Notes under the pieces: generated by a model
The model's input: only the letters and a program-made list of their open reading frames with translations
Database searches by the model: none
What the model was told of the DNA's origin: nothing
From: Defluviitaleaceae bacterium
GTDB lineage: Bacteria > Bacillota > Clostridia > Lachnospirales > UBA5962
Reading direction: 5' to 3'
Assembly (NCBI GenBank): GCA_009780765.1
Contig: WQZK01000095.1
Coordinates: 1-6,858, forward strand
Length of the DNA stretch: 6,858 nt
Part shown: piece by piece, positions 1 through 5,602 of the stretch
Numbering within the stretch: position 1 is the stretch's first letter
Layout: each line of letters opens with the position of its first letter
Translations under genes and position numbers: made by a program

Positions 1-240
1 AAAGGCTATATTATCCTCAGAAATGTCGATACCTGCAATTGATTTACAATGGAGAGCCAACTCTTTCATAATACGTCCGTAGCCCGCCCCTATCTCTAAA
101 ACATTTTCTGTGCCACACAACTGGTCTTTGACAAATGATATTTCTGCATCCAGATACGTTTTCACTCTTGGACATCTTGTTTGGTAGACTTCATAAAGCC
201 GCTTCGCATTTAGTTTTTTTGCATAATAATTCTTTTTCAT
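1..240 (-). CDS. Class I SAM-dependent methyltransferase, N-terminal part (runs off left edge)
   Basis: The first 80 codons of a gene read leftward out of the window. The ATG at 240-238 is preceded by a GAGGTGAT ribosome binding site about 5 bases upstream, which supports this start. Residues 47-56 read VLEIGAGYGR, the glycine-rich motif I that binds S-adenosylmethionine in Rossmann-fold methyltransferases. Residues 71-74 (IDIS) fit motif II, whose acidic residue contacts the SAM ribose. The region before motif I (about 46 residues) is short, as in small stand-alone class I enzymes. The substrate cannot be told, because the acceptor-specific part lies outside the window. The codons look richer in G+C (GCG, CGG, CTG, GGG, GGC) than in the neighbouring genes, which could mean separate ancestry. 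It lies downstream of the tRNA terminator, so it probably has its own promoter. The family call is solid; the function is unknown. Confidence 0.85.
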   Translation of the reverse strand, partial: MKKNYYAKKLNAKRLYEVYQTRCPRVKTYLDAEISFVKDQLCGTENVLEIGAGYGRIMKELALHCKSIAGIDISEDNIAF

Positions 241-340
241 TATATCACCTCATAATATTTCTAACATTATTGTAAAATTTGAAAATTAAGGATGCCATAC
301 CTCTTTTAATAAAACTTCAATCTGCCCTTAATAAAAACAC

Positions 341-370
341 AATATACATCTTCAAAATTTTCTTAAACAA
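341..370 (-). promoter_or_regulatory. Weak candidate promoter for the methyltransferase gene
   Basis: On the minus strand TTGTTT (370-365) and TATATT (346-341) are separated by 18 bases. Transcription would start near 334 and leave a leader of about 95 bases before the ATG at 240. A promoter is expected here because a strong terminator (427-472) separates this gene from the tRNA unit upstream. In such AT-rich sequence a match this loose is common, so the assignment is tentative. Confidence 0.25.
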
Positions 371-387
371 AAGCAATGTGGGAAATG

Positions 388-416
388 TGCGGGAAGCAGA
401 AAGTATGCGGGAAGCA
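388..416. repeat. Short tandem direct repeat, TGCGGGAAGCA twice
   Basis: The 11-base unit TGCGGGAAGCA occurs exactly at 388-398 and 406-416, an 18-base period. A degraded third copy (TGTGGGAA, 377-384) lies just before it, and AAGCA recurs at 371-375. It sits between the tRNA terminator and the candidate methyltransferase promoter and is G+C-richer than the surrounding spacer. No open frame or clear hairpin explains it. The rest of the 241-426 spacer is AT-rich and holds nothing else I recognise. Confidence 0.6.
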
Positions 417-426
417 TTTTCAAAAA

Positions 427-472
427 TTTAATAATAAAAACCCCTGTATTTGCAGGGGTTTTTATTATTAAA
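427..472 (-). terminator. Long hairpin terminator of the tRNA unit (usable in both directions)
   Basis: An uninterrupted inverted repeat pairs 427-446 with 453-472 (20 base pairs plus a T-G wobble closing a 4-base loop). The core is CCCCTG/CAGGGG, flanked by A-rich and T-rich arms so that a T run follows the GC core on both strands. It begins 3 bases past the tRNA-Gln 3' end, where a Rho-independent terminator of the tRNA transcript is expected. The symmetry means it would also stop transcription coming from the left. Confidence 0.9.
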
Positions 473-474
473 AG

Positions 475-546
475 CTGGGCTGGGAGGATTCGAACCTACG
501 AATGCCAGAGTCAAAGTCTGGTGCCTTACCGCTTGGCGACAGCCCA
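475..546 (-). tRNA. tRNA-Gln (anticodon TTG)
   Basis: A 72-nucleotide tRNA read on the minus strand. The acceptor stem is TGGGCTG (546-540) paired with CAGCCCA (482-476), with discriminator G at 475. The D arm is GCC...GGC. The anticodon stem CCAGA/TCTGG encloses the loop CTTTGAC, giving anticodon TTG (glutamine, reads CAA and CAG by wobble). The T loop is TTCGAAT. The U1-A72 opening pair and G73 are typical of bacterial tRNA-Gln. CCA is not encoded and must be added by nucleotidyltransferase. The T stem as read, GTAGG/CCTCC, has one T-C mismatch at positions 50 and 64. It is the second gene of a two-tRNA transcript. Confidence 0.96.
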
Positions 547-554
547 TTATTAAA

Positions 555-626
555 AGCACGAAACGAGATTCGAACTCGCGACCCTCGCCTTGGCAAGGCG
601 ATGCTCTACCACTGAGCCATTCGTGC
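555..626 (-). tRNA. tRNA-Gly (anticodon GCC)
   Basis: A 72-nucleotide tRNA read on the minus strand. The acceptor stem is GCACGAA (626-620) paired with TTCGTGC (562-556), with discriminator T at 555, the usual base in bacterial tRNA-Gly. The D arm is GCTC...GAGC. The anticodon stem TCGCC/GGCGA encloses the loop TTGCCAA, giving anticodon GCC (reads GGC and GGT). The T arm is GCGAG-TTCGAAT-CTCGT with one G-T wobble. CCA is not encoded. Its 3' end is only 8 bases before the tRNA-Gln 5' end, so both are processed from one transcript. Confidence 0.97.
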
Positions 627-672
627 AAAAATGATCTTAATACTTCAATAATTAAAATCAAGAACAAAAAAT

Positions 673-701
673 ATTATATCATATATAAAATTAAAAGTCA
701 A
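673..701 (-). promoter_or_regulatory. Sigma-A promoter of the tRNA-Gly/tRNA-Gln unit
   Basis: On the minus strand TTGACT (701-696) and a perfect TATAAT (678-673) are separated by 17 bases. The start would fall near 666, about 40 bases before the tRNA-Gly 5' end, which suits a short leader removed by RNase P. Its near-consensus quality fits a stable-RNA gene. Confidence 0.88.
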
Positions 702-726
702 CCACTTTTTTTATTTTTTTATAAAT

Positions 727-756
727 TTACCGCACTTGTTTTAAAAAGTGCGGTAA
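727..756. terminator. Hairpin after the G5/3D gene, probable terminator
   Basis: The 11-base arms TTACCGCACTT (727-737) and AAGTGCGGTAA (746-756) pair perfectly around an 8-base loop. The hairpin starts 16 bases past the stop codon of the G5/3D gene, where its terminator is expected. The clear T run (TCTTTTTT, 757-764) is on the plus-strand side, however. On the minus strand the hairpin is followed only by ATTTAT and then A-rich sequence. Termination may therefore be weak for the sense transcript and stronger for antisense transcription entering the gene from its 3' side. Each arm contains the 9-mer AAGTGCGGT, the core of the Haemophilus DNA-uptake signal. Confidence 0.65.
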
Positions 757-772
757 TCTTTTTTATATTAGC

Positions 773-1765
773 TTATCTTAGTATATAAACTATAACATCT
801 TGTCTGCCAAAAAGAATAGCTTCGCGAACAGTGTCGAAGCAAAGGTCAATTCTATTACCTCTTATTGCTCCTCCAGTATCTGCCGCTATTGCACGGCCAT
901 AGCCTACAATATAAAGCTCTGTGCCTAGTGGAATAACCCTCGGGTCAACCGCAACAACGCCTCTAACGGCTCTAATACCTGTAAATGTATAATTTGAAAG
1001 GTTTGGCTGTGCCGCAGAGTAAGCGGTTGCTTCCATAACCAGTCTTTGCGAGAATCTAAGCAAGCCTACTGTAGTTTCAACAGTATATTCTTTTTTTGTG
1101 CCAACTTCAATAACTTTGGCTGTAGGTTCTTTGAGTATTTCTTCGGAAATAACCTCTTCTGCTACTCTTTCATCACCTAAGTATGTAAATCTAGTAGTAA
1201 TCAAAACTTCTCCAACTTGACCGTACTCAATAACATTTTCTTCATACTCGTAAAGTTCATCATTGAAGATTACCTTAACTTCATAAGAAAGTTTTTCTAT
1301 TGTTTCTCGTTCTGTTGTAGAAGAACTTGAAAGATATATTCTTTCTCCTGGCGAAAGAGAATCGTTCATAAATCCATAAGGATAATGGAATGTTCTTTCA
1401 AACATTTCACTAACCTCTCTAATAAGATGCCCAATTCTTTCGGTTTGTGCAACTAAAACTTCAATTTCTTCATCATAGTCTAAAATAACTGTAACGTAAA
1501 ATCCTGTTTTAAGTGTTACTCTGTTTTGCCTGTTTGCCTGAAGCCTTCTGTCAAGCGGCCAAGACAGCACATCTTTCTCACCTAACTCGATGCCATGAAT
1601 TTCTAAAACTTCACCCAAAGTTTCAGAAGTTGTTTGAATTCTTGTCATCTCGCCATCAACAACAAGCTCCAGAGTTTTTAGTGTTAATTCTCTTGCAAAT
1701 ACAGTTGTCGTAAAAACTCCAAGCATAACTACAAGAAAAAACATAACACGAGATAATCGTATCAT
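773..1765 (-). CDS. yabE: Secreted G5 and 3D-domain cell-wall protein, YabE-like
   Basis: A 330-residue exported protein. Residues 1-24 form a signal peptide (basic start, hydrophobic core, cleavage after VFA). Residues about 29-125 look like DUF348 (YabE-type) repeats. Residues about 153-222 form a G5 domain, rich in E and V. The C-terminus, about 242-329, is a 3D domain. Its three namesake aspartates are visible at D274 (VDPRVIPLG), D296 (ADTGG) and D307 (IDL). The 3D fold resembles the double-psi barrel of MltA/Rpf-like lytic transglycosylases. YabE relatives are therefore thought to cleave or remodel peptidoglycan outside the membrane; that activity is inferred here. The start at 1765 is supported by AGGAGGG 10 bases upstream. 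The position downstream of metG and tatD matches Bacillus yabE. The usual next genes rnmV and ksgA are absent, and tRNAs follow instead. The gap of 94 bases from the upstream TatD gene allows a separate promoter. Confidence 0.9.
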   Translation of the reverse strand: MIRLSRVMFFLVVMLGVFTTTVFARELTLKTLELVVDGEMTRIQTTSETLGEVLEIHGIELGEKDVLSWPLDRRLQANRQNRVTLKTGFYVTVILDYDEEIEVLVAQTERIGHLIREVSEMFERTFHYPYGFMNDSLSPGERIYLSSSSTTERETIEKLSYEVKVIFNDELYEYEENVIEYGQVGEVLITTRFTYLGDERVAEEVISEEILKEPTAKVIEVGTKKEYTVETTVGLLRFSQRLVMEATAYSAAQPNLSNYTFTGIRAVRGVVAVDPRVIPLGTELYIVGYGRAIAADTGGAIRGNRIDLCFDTVREAILFGRQDVIVYILR

Positions 1766-1845
1766 AAATTAGTTTCCCTCCTAAGATATAACAATATTAA
1801 GGAATTTCGCCATAAAGACATATCCCTTTAATATATTTACACCTT

Positions 1846-1874
1846 ATCTTAACACATTATTAACAATTTTGCAA
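1846..1874 (-). promoter_or_regulatory. Candidate promoter for the G5/3D gene
   Basis: On the minus strand TTGCAA (1874-1869) and TAAGAT (1851-1846) are separated by 17 bases, with an extended-type TG before the -10. It overlaps the last codons of the upstream TatD gene and would give a leader of about 75 bases. No clear terminator lies in 1766-1859, so read-through from the metG operon is also possible. Confidence 0.35.
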
Positions 1875-2711
1875 CAACTTTTTTCCAAAAAATAATTTTT
1901 TGGCGTTGAAAGTGGTAATTTCAGCCACTTCTTGAGGTGAAATATTTTTTATTTTTGCTATTTCTTCCACTACTAACCTAAGATAGCTTGAGTCATTTCT
2001 TTTGTCTCTAAATGGCTCTGGTGTAAGATATGGGCAATCTGTTTCTATTACCATATTTTCAAGTGGAACAACTTTAACAACTTCAACTAAGTTTTTACCT
2101 CTAGGTGACCTGTGAGTAACAAGCCCTGTAACGCTTATAAGATAACCCATATCAATATAATCTAACGCCATTTGTGGTGGCCCAAGATAACAGTGCAATA
2201 TCCCTTTACCATGACCATAATCAGGCATGTCTGTTTTCTTTACTACATCAAAGGCCTCTTGGTCGGCATTACCAGAATGTATAACCGCAGGAAGACCTAC
2301 TTTTCGTGCAACCTCAAGGTCTTTGCTAAACCAAAAAGCTGCCTTCTCTATTTCGGCAGGCGTTTTTTCAGTTCGACGAAAATCCATCCAACATTCACCA
2401 TATGCTACTATTTTTTTGTTCTCCGCACAAAGCTTTCTAAGCTTTACTACAGACTCTTCAACTAATTTATTTATTAAAGCCTCATTAGTTTCAATGTCTA
2501 AATCATCTCTGCCATAGTGACTAAAGTCATTAATGCACATATAATAAAAATCATATTTTTTTGCAAGCGATAAGCCAAGATTCATTTCCTTAGCTCCGAA
2601 ACAATCGACAACATATTCGACACCTTCTTTTTGCATATCGACAAAAAGCTCATGCCTATCTCTGTTAAACTTTCTTTCTGTGTAATGCGAGTGAGAATCA
2701 AAGTACTTCAT
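1860..2711 (-). CDS. Divergent TatD-family metal-dependent hydrolase (second tandem copy)
   Basis: A 283-residue TIM-barrel amidohydrolase-like protein that aligns end to end with the TatD encoded immediately upstream (2726-3508). The expected metal ligands are all present: H7 and H9 (SHSH), E106 (GECWMDF), H145 (VIHS), H173 (LHCY) and D225 (ETDCPYL). Several other family signatures have changed. VGVHPH has become INDFSH, so the first His of HPH is lost. GEIGLD is now GECWMD, HSRD is HSGN, and PHRGER is PFRDKR. The segment between the changed HPH motif and E106 is about a dozen residues longer, and the C-terminus carries extra residues. This suggests an active metal enzyme with altered substrate preference; canonical TatD proteins are Mg-dependent 3'-5' nucleases. 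The ATG at 2711 has a GGAGG site 8 bases upstream that overlaps the end of the previous gene (14-base gap), so the two are co-transcribed. The family call is firm; the substrate is unknown. Confidence 0.88.
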   Translation of the reverse strand: MKYFDSHSHYTERKFNRDRHELFVDMQKEGVEYVVDCFGAKEMNLGLSLAKKYDFYYMCINDFSHYGRDDLDIETNEALINKLVEESVVKLRKLCAENKKIVAYGECWMDFRRTEKTPAEIEKAAFWFSKDLEVARKVGLPAVIHSGNADQEAFDVVKKTDMPDYGHGKGILHCYLGPPQMALDYIDMGYLISVTGLVTHRSPRGKNLVEVVKVVPLENMVIETDCPYLTPEPFRDKRNDSSYLRLVVEEIAKIKNISPQEVAEITTFNAKKLFFGKKLLQNC

Positions 2712-2725
2712 ATTTGCTACCTCCG

Positions 2726-3508
2726 TTACTTTATATTGAAGAGTCTTATAGCATTTTCAAGCGTTTTACTTGCTACCTCTTCAGGCGTAACTTTTTTTAT
2801 TTTAGCAATTTTTTCTACTATAAATTTTAAATTTGAGGAGTCGTTACGTTCTCCTCTATGTGGCTCTGGTGAAAGATATGGGCAATCTGTTTCGATTAAA
2901 ATTCTTTCAAGCGGAATTTTATCTACAGCCTCAACAAGTTTTCTTGCATTAGAAAAAGTTATAACTCCACCTATACCTATGAAATAATCCATTTTGATAT
3001 ATTCTAGTGCCATTTCAACGCTTCCAGAATAGCAGTGCACAACGCCCTTGCCATTTCCGTAATCAGGCATATTAGCTTTCTTAAGCGTATCAAACACTGC
3101 TTGGTCTGAATCTCTTGAGTGAATTATAACAGGAAGCTTAACTTCTCTTGCAGCCTCTAACTGCCTTTCAAACCAATGAATTTGTACACTTTTAGGCGAA
3201 AGGTTTCTAAAAAAATCTAAACCAATTTCGCCAAAAGCAACAACACGGTCTTCATTTTCACAAAGCTTTATCATTTTTTCTAAAATTTCGTCAGTTAAGC
3301 TATCTGAATAGTGAGGGTGAACTCCTACTCCAGCATAAACAAAATTGTACTTTTTAGAAAGCTCAACCGCCTCAACTGAAGAATTATACGAAGCGCCTGA
3401 ATTTAATATAAATTCAACTCCGCTTGCATAAGCTGCCTTTATAACGTCATCTCTATCATCTTTATAACGCTTGTCATCATAATGTGCATGTGTTTCAAAA
3501 TACTTCAC
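2726..3508 (-). CDS. tatD: TatD-family metal-dependent DNase (YabD-like)
   Basis: A 260-residue cytoplasmic TIM-barrel hydrolase of normal family length. All canonical TatD signatures are visible: THAH (H7, H9), VGVHPH (61-66), GEIGLDF with E94, VIIHSRD with H130, VVHCYSG with H158, ETDCPYLSPEPHRG with D208. The His, Glu and Asp residues are the divalent-metal ligands. Characterised members are Mg-dependent 3'-5' exonucleases acting on single-stranded DNA and RNA, linked to DNA repair and turnover; the exact role here is inferred. The start is GTG (3508-3506), placed directly after the metG stop codon TAA with no spacer. A GGAGG site lies inside the metG coding end. The metG-tatD pair is a widely conserved Bacillota arrangement. 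A second, divergent copy follows 14 bases downstream. Confidence 0.94.
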   Translation of the reverse strand: MKYFETHAHYDDKRYKDDRDDVIKAAYASGVEFILNSGASYNSSVEAVELSKKYNFVYAGVGVHPHYSDSLTDEILEKMIKLCENEDRVVAFGEIGLDFFRNLSPKSVQIHWFERQLEAAREVKLPVIIHSRDSDQAVFDTLKKANMPDYGNGKGVVHCYSGSVEMALEYIKMDYFIGIGGVITFSNARKLVEAVDKIPLERILIETDCPYLSPEPHRGERNDSSNLKFIVEKIAKIKKVTPEEVASKTLENAIRLFNIK

Positions 3509-5449
3509 TTACCTAACCTCCGCACCGTTTTCAAGGCTACCATCAATCGTTACTAAGTTAAGATTTCCATCTGCATCAGAAGCCGCTAAAATCATACCTT
3601 CCGAAATAACACCCCTAAGTTTAGCAGGCTTTAAATTAGTAACAACAACAACTTTTTTGCCAACCATTTCTTCAGGCGAATAAAAGTTCGCAATACCAGA
3701 AACAATTTGATGCACTCTTTCGCCAACTTTAATTTGTGATTTTAAAAGCTTATCAGAACCTTCAACTTTTTCACATTCTAAAACTTCACCAACTTTTAAT
3801 TTAACTTTAGCAAAGTCATCGATTGTAATTAAATCTTCTGTTTTTTCTTCTTGTTTAGGCTTCTTTTGATCTTTTTTGGCTTCTTTTTCGTCTACTTTTA
3901 CTTCCTTTTCTATTTCAATTCTAGGGAAAACAATAGCACCTTTTTTAATTTCGATTTCTTTTGCCAAAACTCCAAATTTCTTAGAATTTTCCCATTCTTC
4001 CAAAATCTTTGCATCAATCATGAGTTGCTCAGCAATTGCATTTTTAGTGTTTGGCATAAATGGAGCAATAAGTGTTGCTATAATTCTTAAAACTTCTGCA
4101 AGGGTATACATAACACCTGCAAGCTCGGCTTGTTTTTCTGTGTCTTTCGCCAAAACCCACGGCATAGTTTCATCTATATATTTGTTGCTTCTTCTAATAA
4201 GCACCCAAGCTTCAACTAAAGCATCCGAAATATGGTAAGCATCCATCTTTTCTTCAACTTTTCTAGCAACCTCTTCGGCAAGTTTAATAATCTGTGCGTC
4301 AAACTCATTGCTAGCTTGATTTTCAGGCAGCTTTCCTCCAAAGTATTTGTCAATCATTCCAACAGTTCTTGAAAGAAGATTGCCTAAATCGTTCGCCAAA
4401 TCTGCATTAATTCTTCCAATTAAAGCCTCGTTCGTAAAGTTTGCATCTTGACCATTATATGGCATTTCCCTCAACAGGAAGTATCTAATAGCATCTGTGC
4501 CATATTTTTCTACCAAAACATTAGGGTCAATAACATTACCCCTAGATTTTGACATTTTAAGACCATCAATAATCAAAAAACCATGCCCATAAACTTGCTT
4601 AGGCAATGGCTCATCAAGAGCCATTAAAATCGCAGGCCAAATTATGGTATGAAAACGAACAATATCTTTGCCAACCAATTGAATATCCGCAGGCCAGTAT
4701 TTTTTATAGTCCGCTTCGTTGTCCGAAGTGTAGCCAAGTGCCGTGATATAATTTGAAAGAGCATCTACCCAAACATAAACAACATGACCTTGGTCGAACT
4801 CAACAGGAACGCCCCACTTAAAGGACGTGCGAGAAACACACACGTCTTCAAGCCCAGGCTTTAAAAAATTATTTATCATTTCTTTTTTTCTTGATTCTGG
4901 CTGTATAAATTCGGGGTTATCTTCAATGTGCTTCATAAGCCTATCTTGATATGCAGACATTTTGAAGAAATAAGCCTCCTCGTCTATCGGTTCAACTCCT
5001 CTATTGCACTCAGGGCAATTACCGTTTTTAAGTTGTTTTTCCTTGTAAAAAGATTCACACGGCATACAATACAGCCCTTTATAAGAACTCTTATAAAGCT
5101 CACCCTTATCATATAAAGCTTTAAATATTTTTTGCACAGCGGTTTTGTGCATTTCATCCGTGGTTCTAATAAATATATCATAATCTATATTAAGTGCATT
5201 TTTGAAAAGAGAAGATGTATGTTCTGCCATTTCATCAACATGAGCTTGTGGTGAAATTCCAAGAGATAGTGCAGTTTTTTCAATCTTTTGCCCGTGCTCG
5301 TCCATCCCTGTAAGAAATTTAACATCAAATCCACGCATTTTTTTATATCTTGCTATGGCATCGGCCATAACTATTTCGTAAACATGCCCTATATGCAGCT
5401 TTGCATTGGCATAGTATATAGCTGTTGTTATATAAAATTTTTCTTTCAT
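3509..5449 (-). CDS. metG: Methionyl-tRNA synthetase with C-terminal tRNA-binding domain
   Basis: A 646-residue class I aminoacyl-tRNA synthetase that charges tRNA-Met, including the initiator, with methionine using ATP. The Rossmann catalytic domain carries HIGH at 19-22 and KMSKS at 298-302. A single zinc knuckle with CxxC pairs at C128/C131 and C145/C148 lies in the connective peptide. Residues about 340-500 form the alpha-helical anticodon-binding domain. A lysine/glutamate-rich linker (about 512-540) leads to an Arc1p/EMAP-like OB-fold tRNA-binding domain at about 545-646, which usually also mediates dimerisation. The length is typical for Bacillus- and Thermotoga-type enzymes, and nothing is missing. 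The ATG at 5449 is preceded by AAGGAGG with 8 bases of spacing. It is the first gene of an operon with the two tatD genes. The leader is only about 20 bases, so there is no room for a T-box. Confidence 0.98.
   Translation of the reverse strand: MKEKFYITTAIYYANAKLHIGHVYEIVMADAIARYKKMRGFDVKFLTGMDEHGQKIEKTALSLGISPQAHVDEMAEHTSSLFKNALNIDYDIFIRTTDEMHKTAVQKIFKALYDKGELYKSSYKGLYCMPCESFYKEKQLKNGNCPECNRGVEPIDEEAYFFKMSAYQDRLMKHIEDNPEFIQPESRKKEMINNFLKPGLEDVCVSRTSFKWGVPVEFDQGHVVYVWVDALSNYITALGYTSDNEADYKKYWPADIQLVGKDIVRFHTIIWPAILMALDEPLPKQVYGHGFLIIDGLKMSKSRGNVIDPNVLVEKYGTDAIRYFLLREMPYNGQDANFTNEALIGRINADLANDLGNLLSRTVGMIDKYFGGKLPENQASNEFDAQIIKLAEEVARKVEEKMDAYHISDALVEAWVLIRRSNKYIDETMPWVLAKDTEKQAELAGVMYTLAEVLRIIATLIAPFMPNTKNAIAEQLMIDAKILEEWENSKKFGVLAKEIEIKKGAIVFPRIEIEKEVKVDEKEAKKDQKKPKQEEKTEDLITIDDFAKVKLKVGEVLECEKVEGSDKLLKSQIKVGERVHQIVSGIANFYSPEEMVGKKVVVVTNLKPAKLRGVISEGMILAASDADGNLNLVTIDGSLENGAEVR
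3517..3521 (-). promoter_or_regulatory. Ribosome binding site deciding the GTG start of tatD
   Basis: GGAGG on the minus strand, 8 bases before the GTG at 3508-3506. It lies wholly within the last codons of metG, and the TAA stop of metG touches the GTG. The exact abutment suggests that ribosomes finishing metG help initiate tatD (translational coupling, inferred). Confidence 0.75.
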
Positions 5450-5477
5450 CTGTATAACCTCCTTAGAATTAAAAAAT

Positions 5478-5506
5478 ATTATACCCTTTTTCGCATAAAT
5501 AGTAAA
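5478..5506 (-). promoter_or_regulatory. Sigma-A promoter of the metG-tatD-tatD operon
   Basis: On the minus strand TTTACT (5506-5501) and a perfect TATAAT (5483-5478) are separated by 17 bases. The start would fall near 5471, giving a leader of about 22 bases that contains the AAGGAGG site. A near-repeat TTTATGC-AAAA / TTTATGCGAAAA (about 5489-5519, minus strand) lies across the -35 and spacer and could be an operator, though this is speculative. Confidence 0.75.
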
Positions 5507-5543
5507 GCTTTTGCATAAAATATTTATTTTTTTAATAAAAGTG

Positions 5544-5572
5544 TTGACTTTTTGTTTCTTAAATGTTAAAAT
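5544..5572 (+). promoter_or_regulatory. Sigma-A promoter of the SH3b gene
   Basis: TTGACT (5544-5549) and TAAAAT (5567-5572) are separated by 17 bases. A TG one base before the -10 gives an extended -10 element. The start would fall near 5579, with a leader of about 24 bases. A run of A/T (5516-5540) directly upstream could act as an UP element. It is back to back with the metG promoter; the two -35 boxes are about 37 bases apart. Confidence 0.82.
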
Positions 5573-5588
5573 AGTGTTAACAAACTTT

Positions 5589-5594
5589 AAGGAG
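5589..5594 (+). promoter_or_regulatory. Ribosome binding site deciding the GTG start of the SH3b gene
   Basis: AAGGAG lies 8 bases before the GTG at 5603-5605. This fixes a GTG start that gives a complete signal peptide (MNKKIITLII...). The next in-frame ATG (5639) would remove the basic end and half the hydrophobic core. Confidence 0.8.
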
Positions 5595-5602
5595 CGTTAC
5601 AC

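Noticed and set aside
388..416. CRISPR array or insertion-sequence end
   Set aside because: Only two exact 11-base units with a 7-base gap, no third exact repeat, no terminal inverted repeats and no transposase or cas gene in the window.
428..788. Open frames on both strands of about 80-110 codons over 428-788
   Set aside because: They run through the terminator and the two tRNA genes, so the translated sequence is a by-product of tRNA sequence, and there is no convincing ribosome binding site.
1766..1859. Possible terminator between the second tatD and the G5/3D gene
   Set aside because: Only a weak stem of about 6 pairs (TAAAGG/TCTTTA) is visible, with no following T run on the minus strand.
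2172..2987. Plus-strand open frames antisense to the two tatD genes
   Set aside because: They overlap two complete, well-conserved minus-strand genes, have unlikely composition, and no ribosome binding site or promoter supports them.
3851..4238. Phe/Ser-rich plus-strand frames antisense to metG
   Set aside because: Their composition is simply the complement of the lysine/glutamate-rich linker and helical domain of MetRS.
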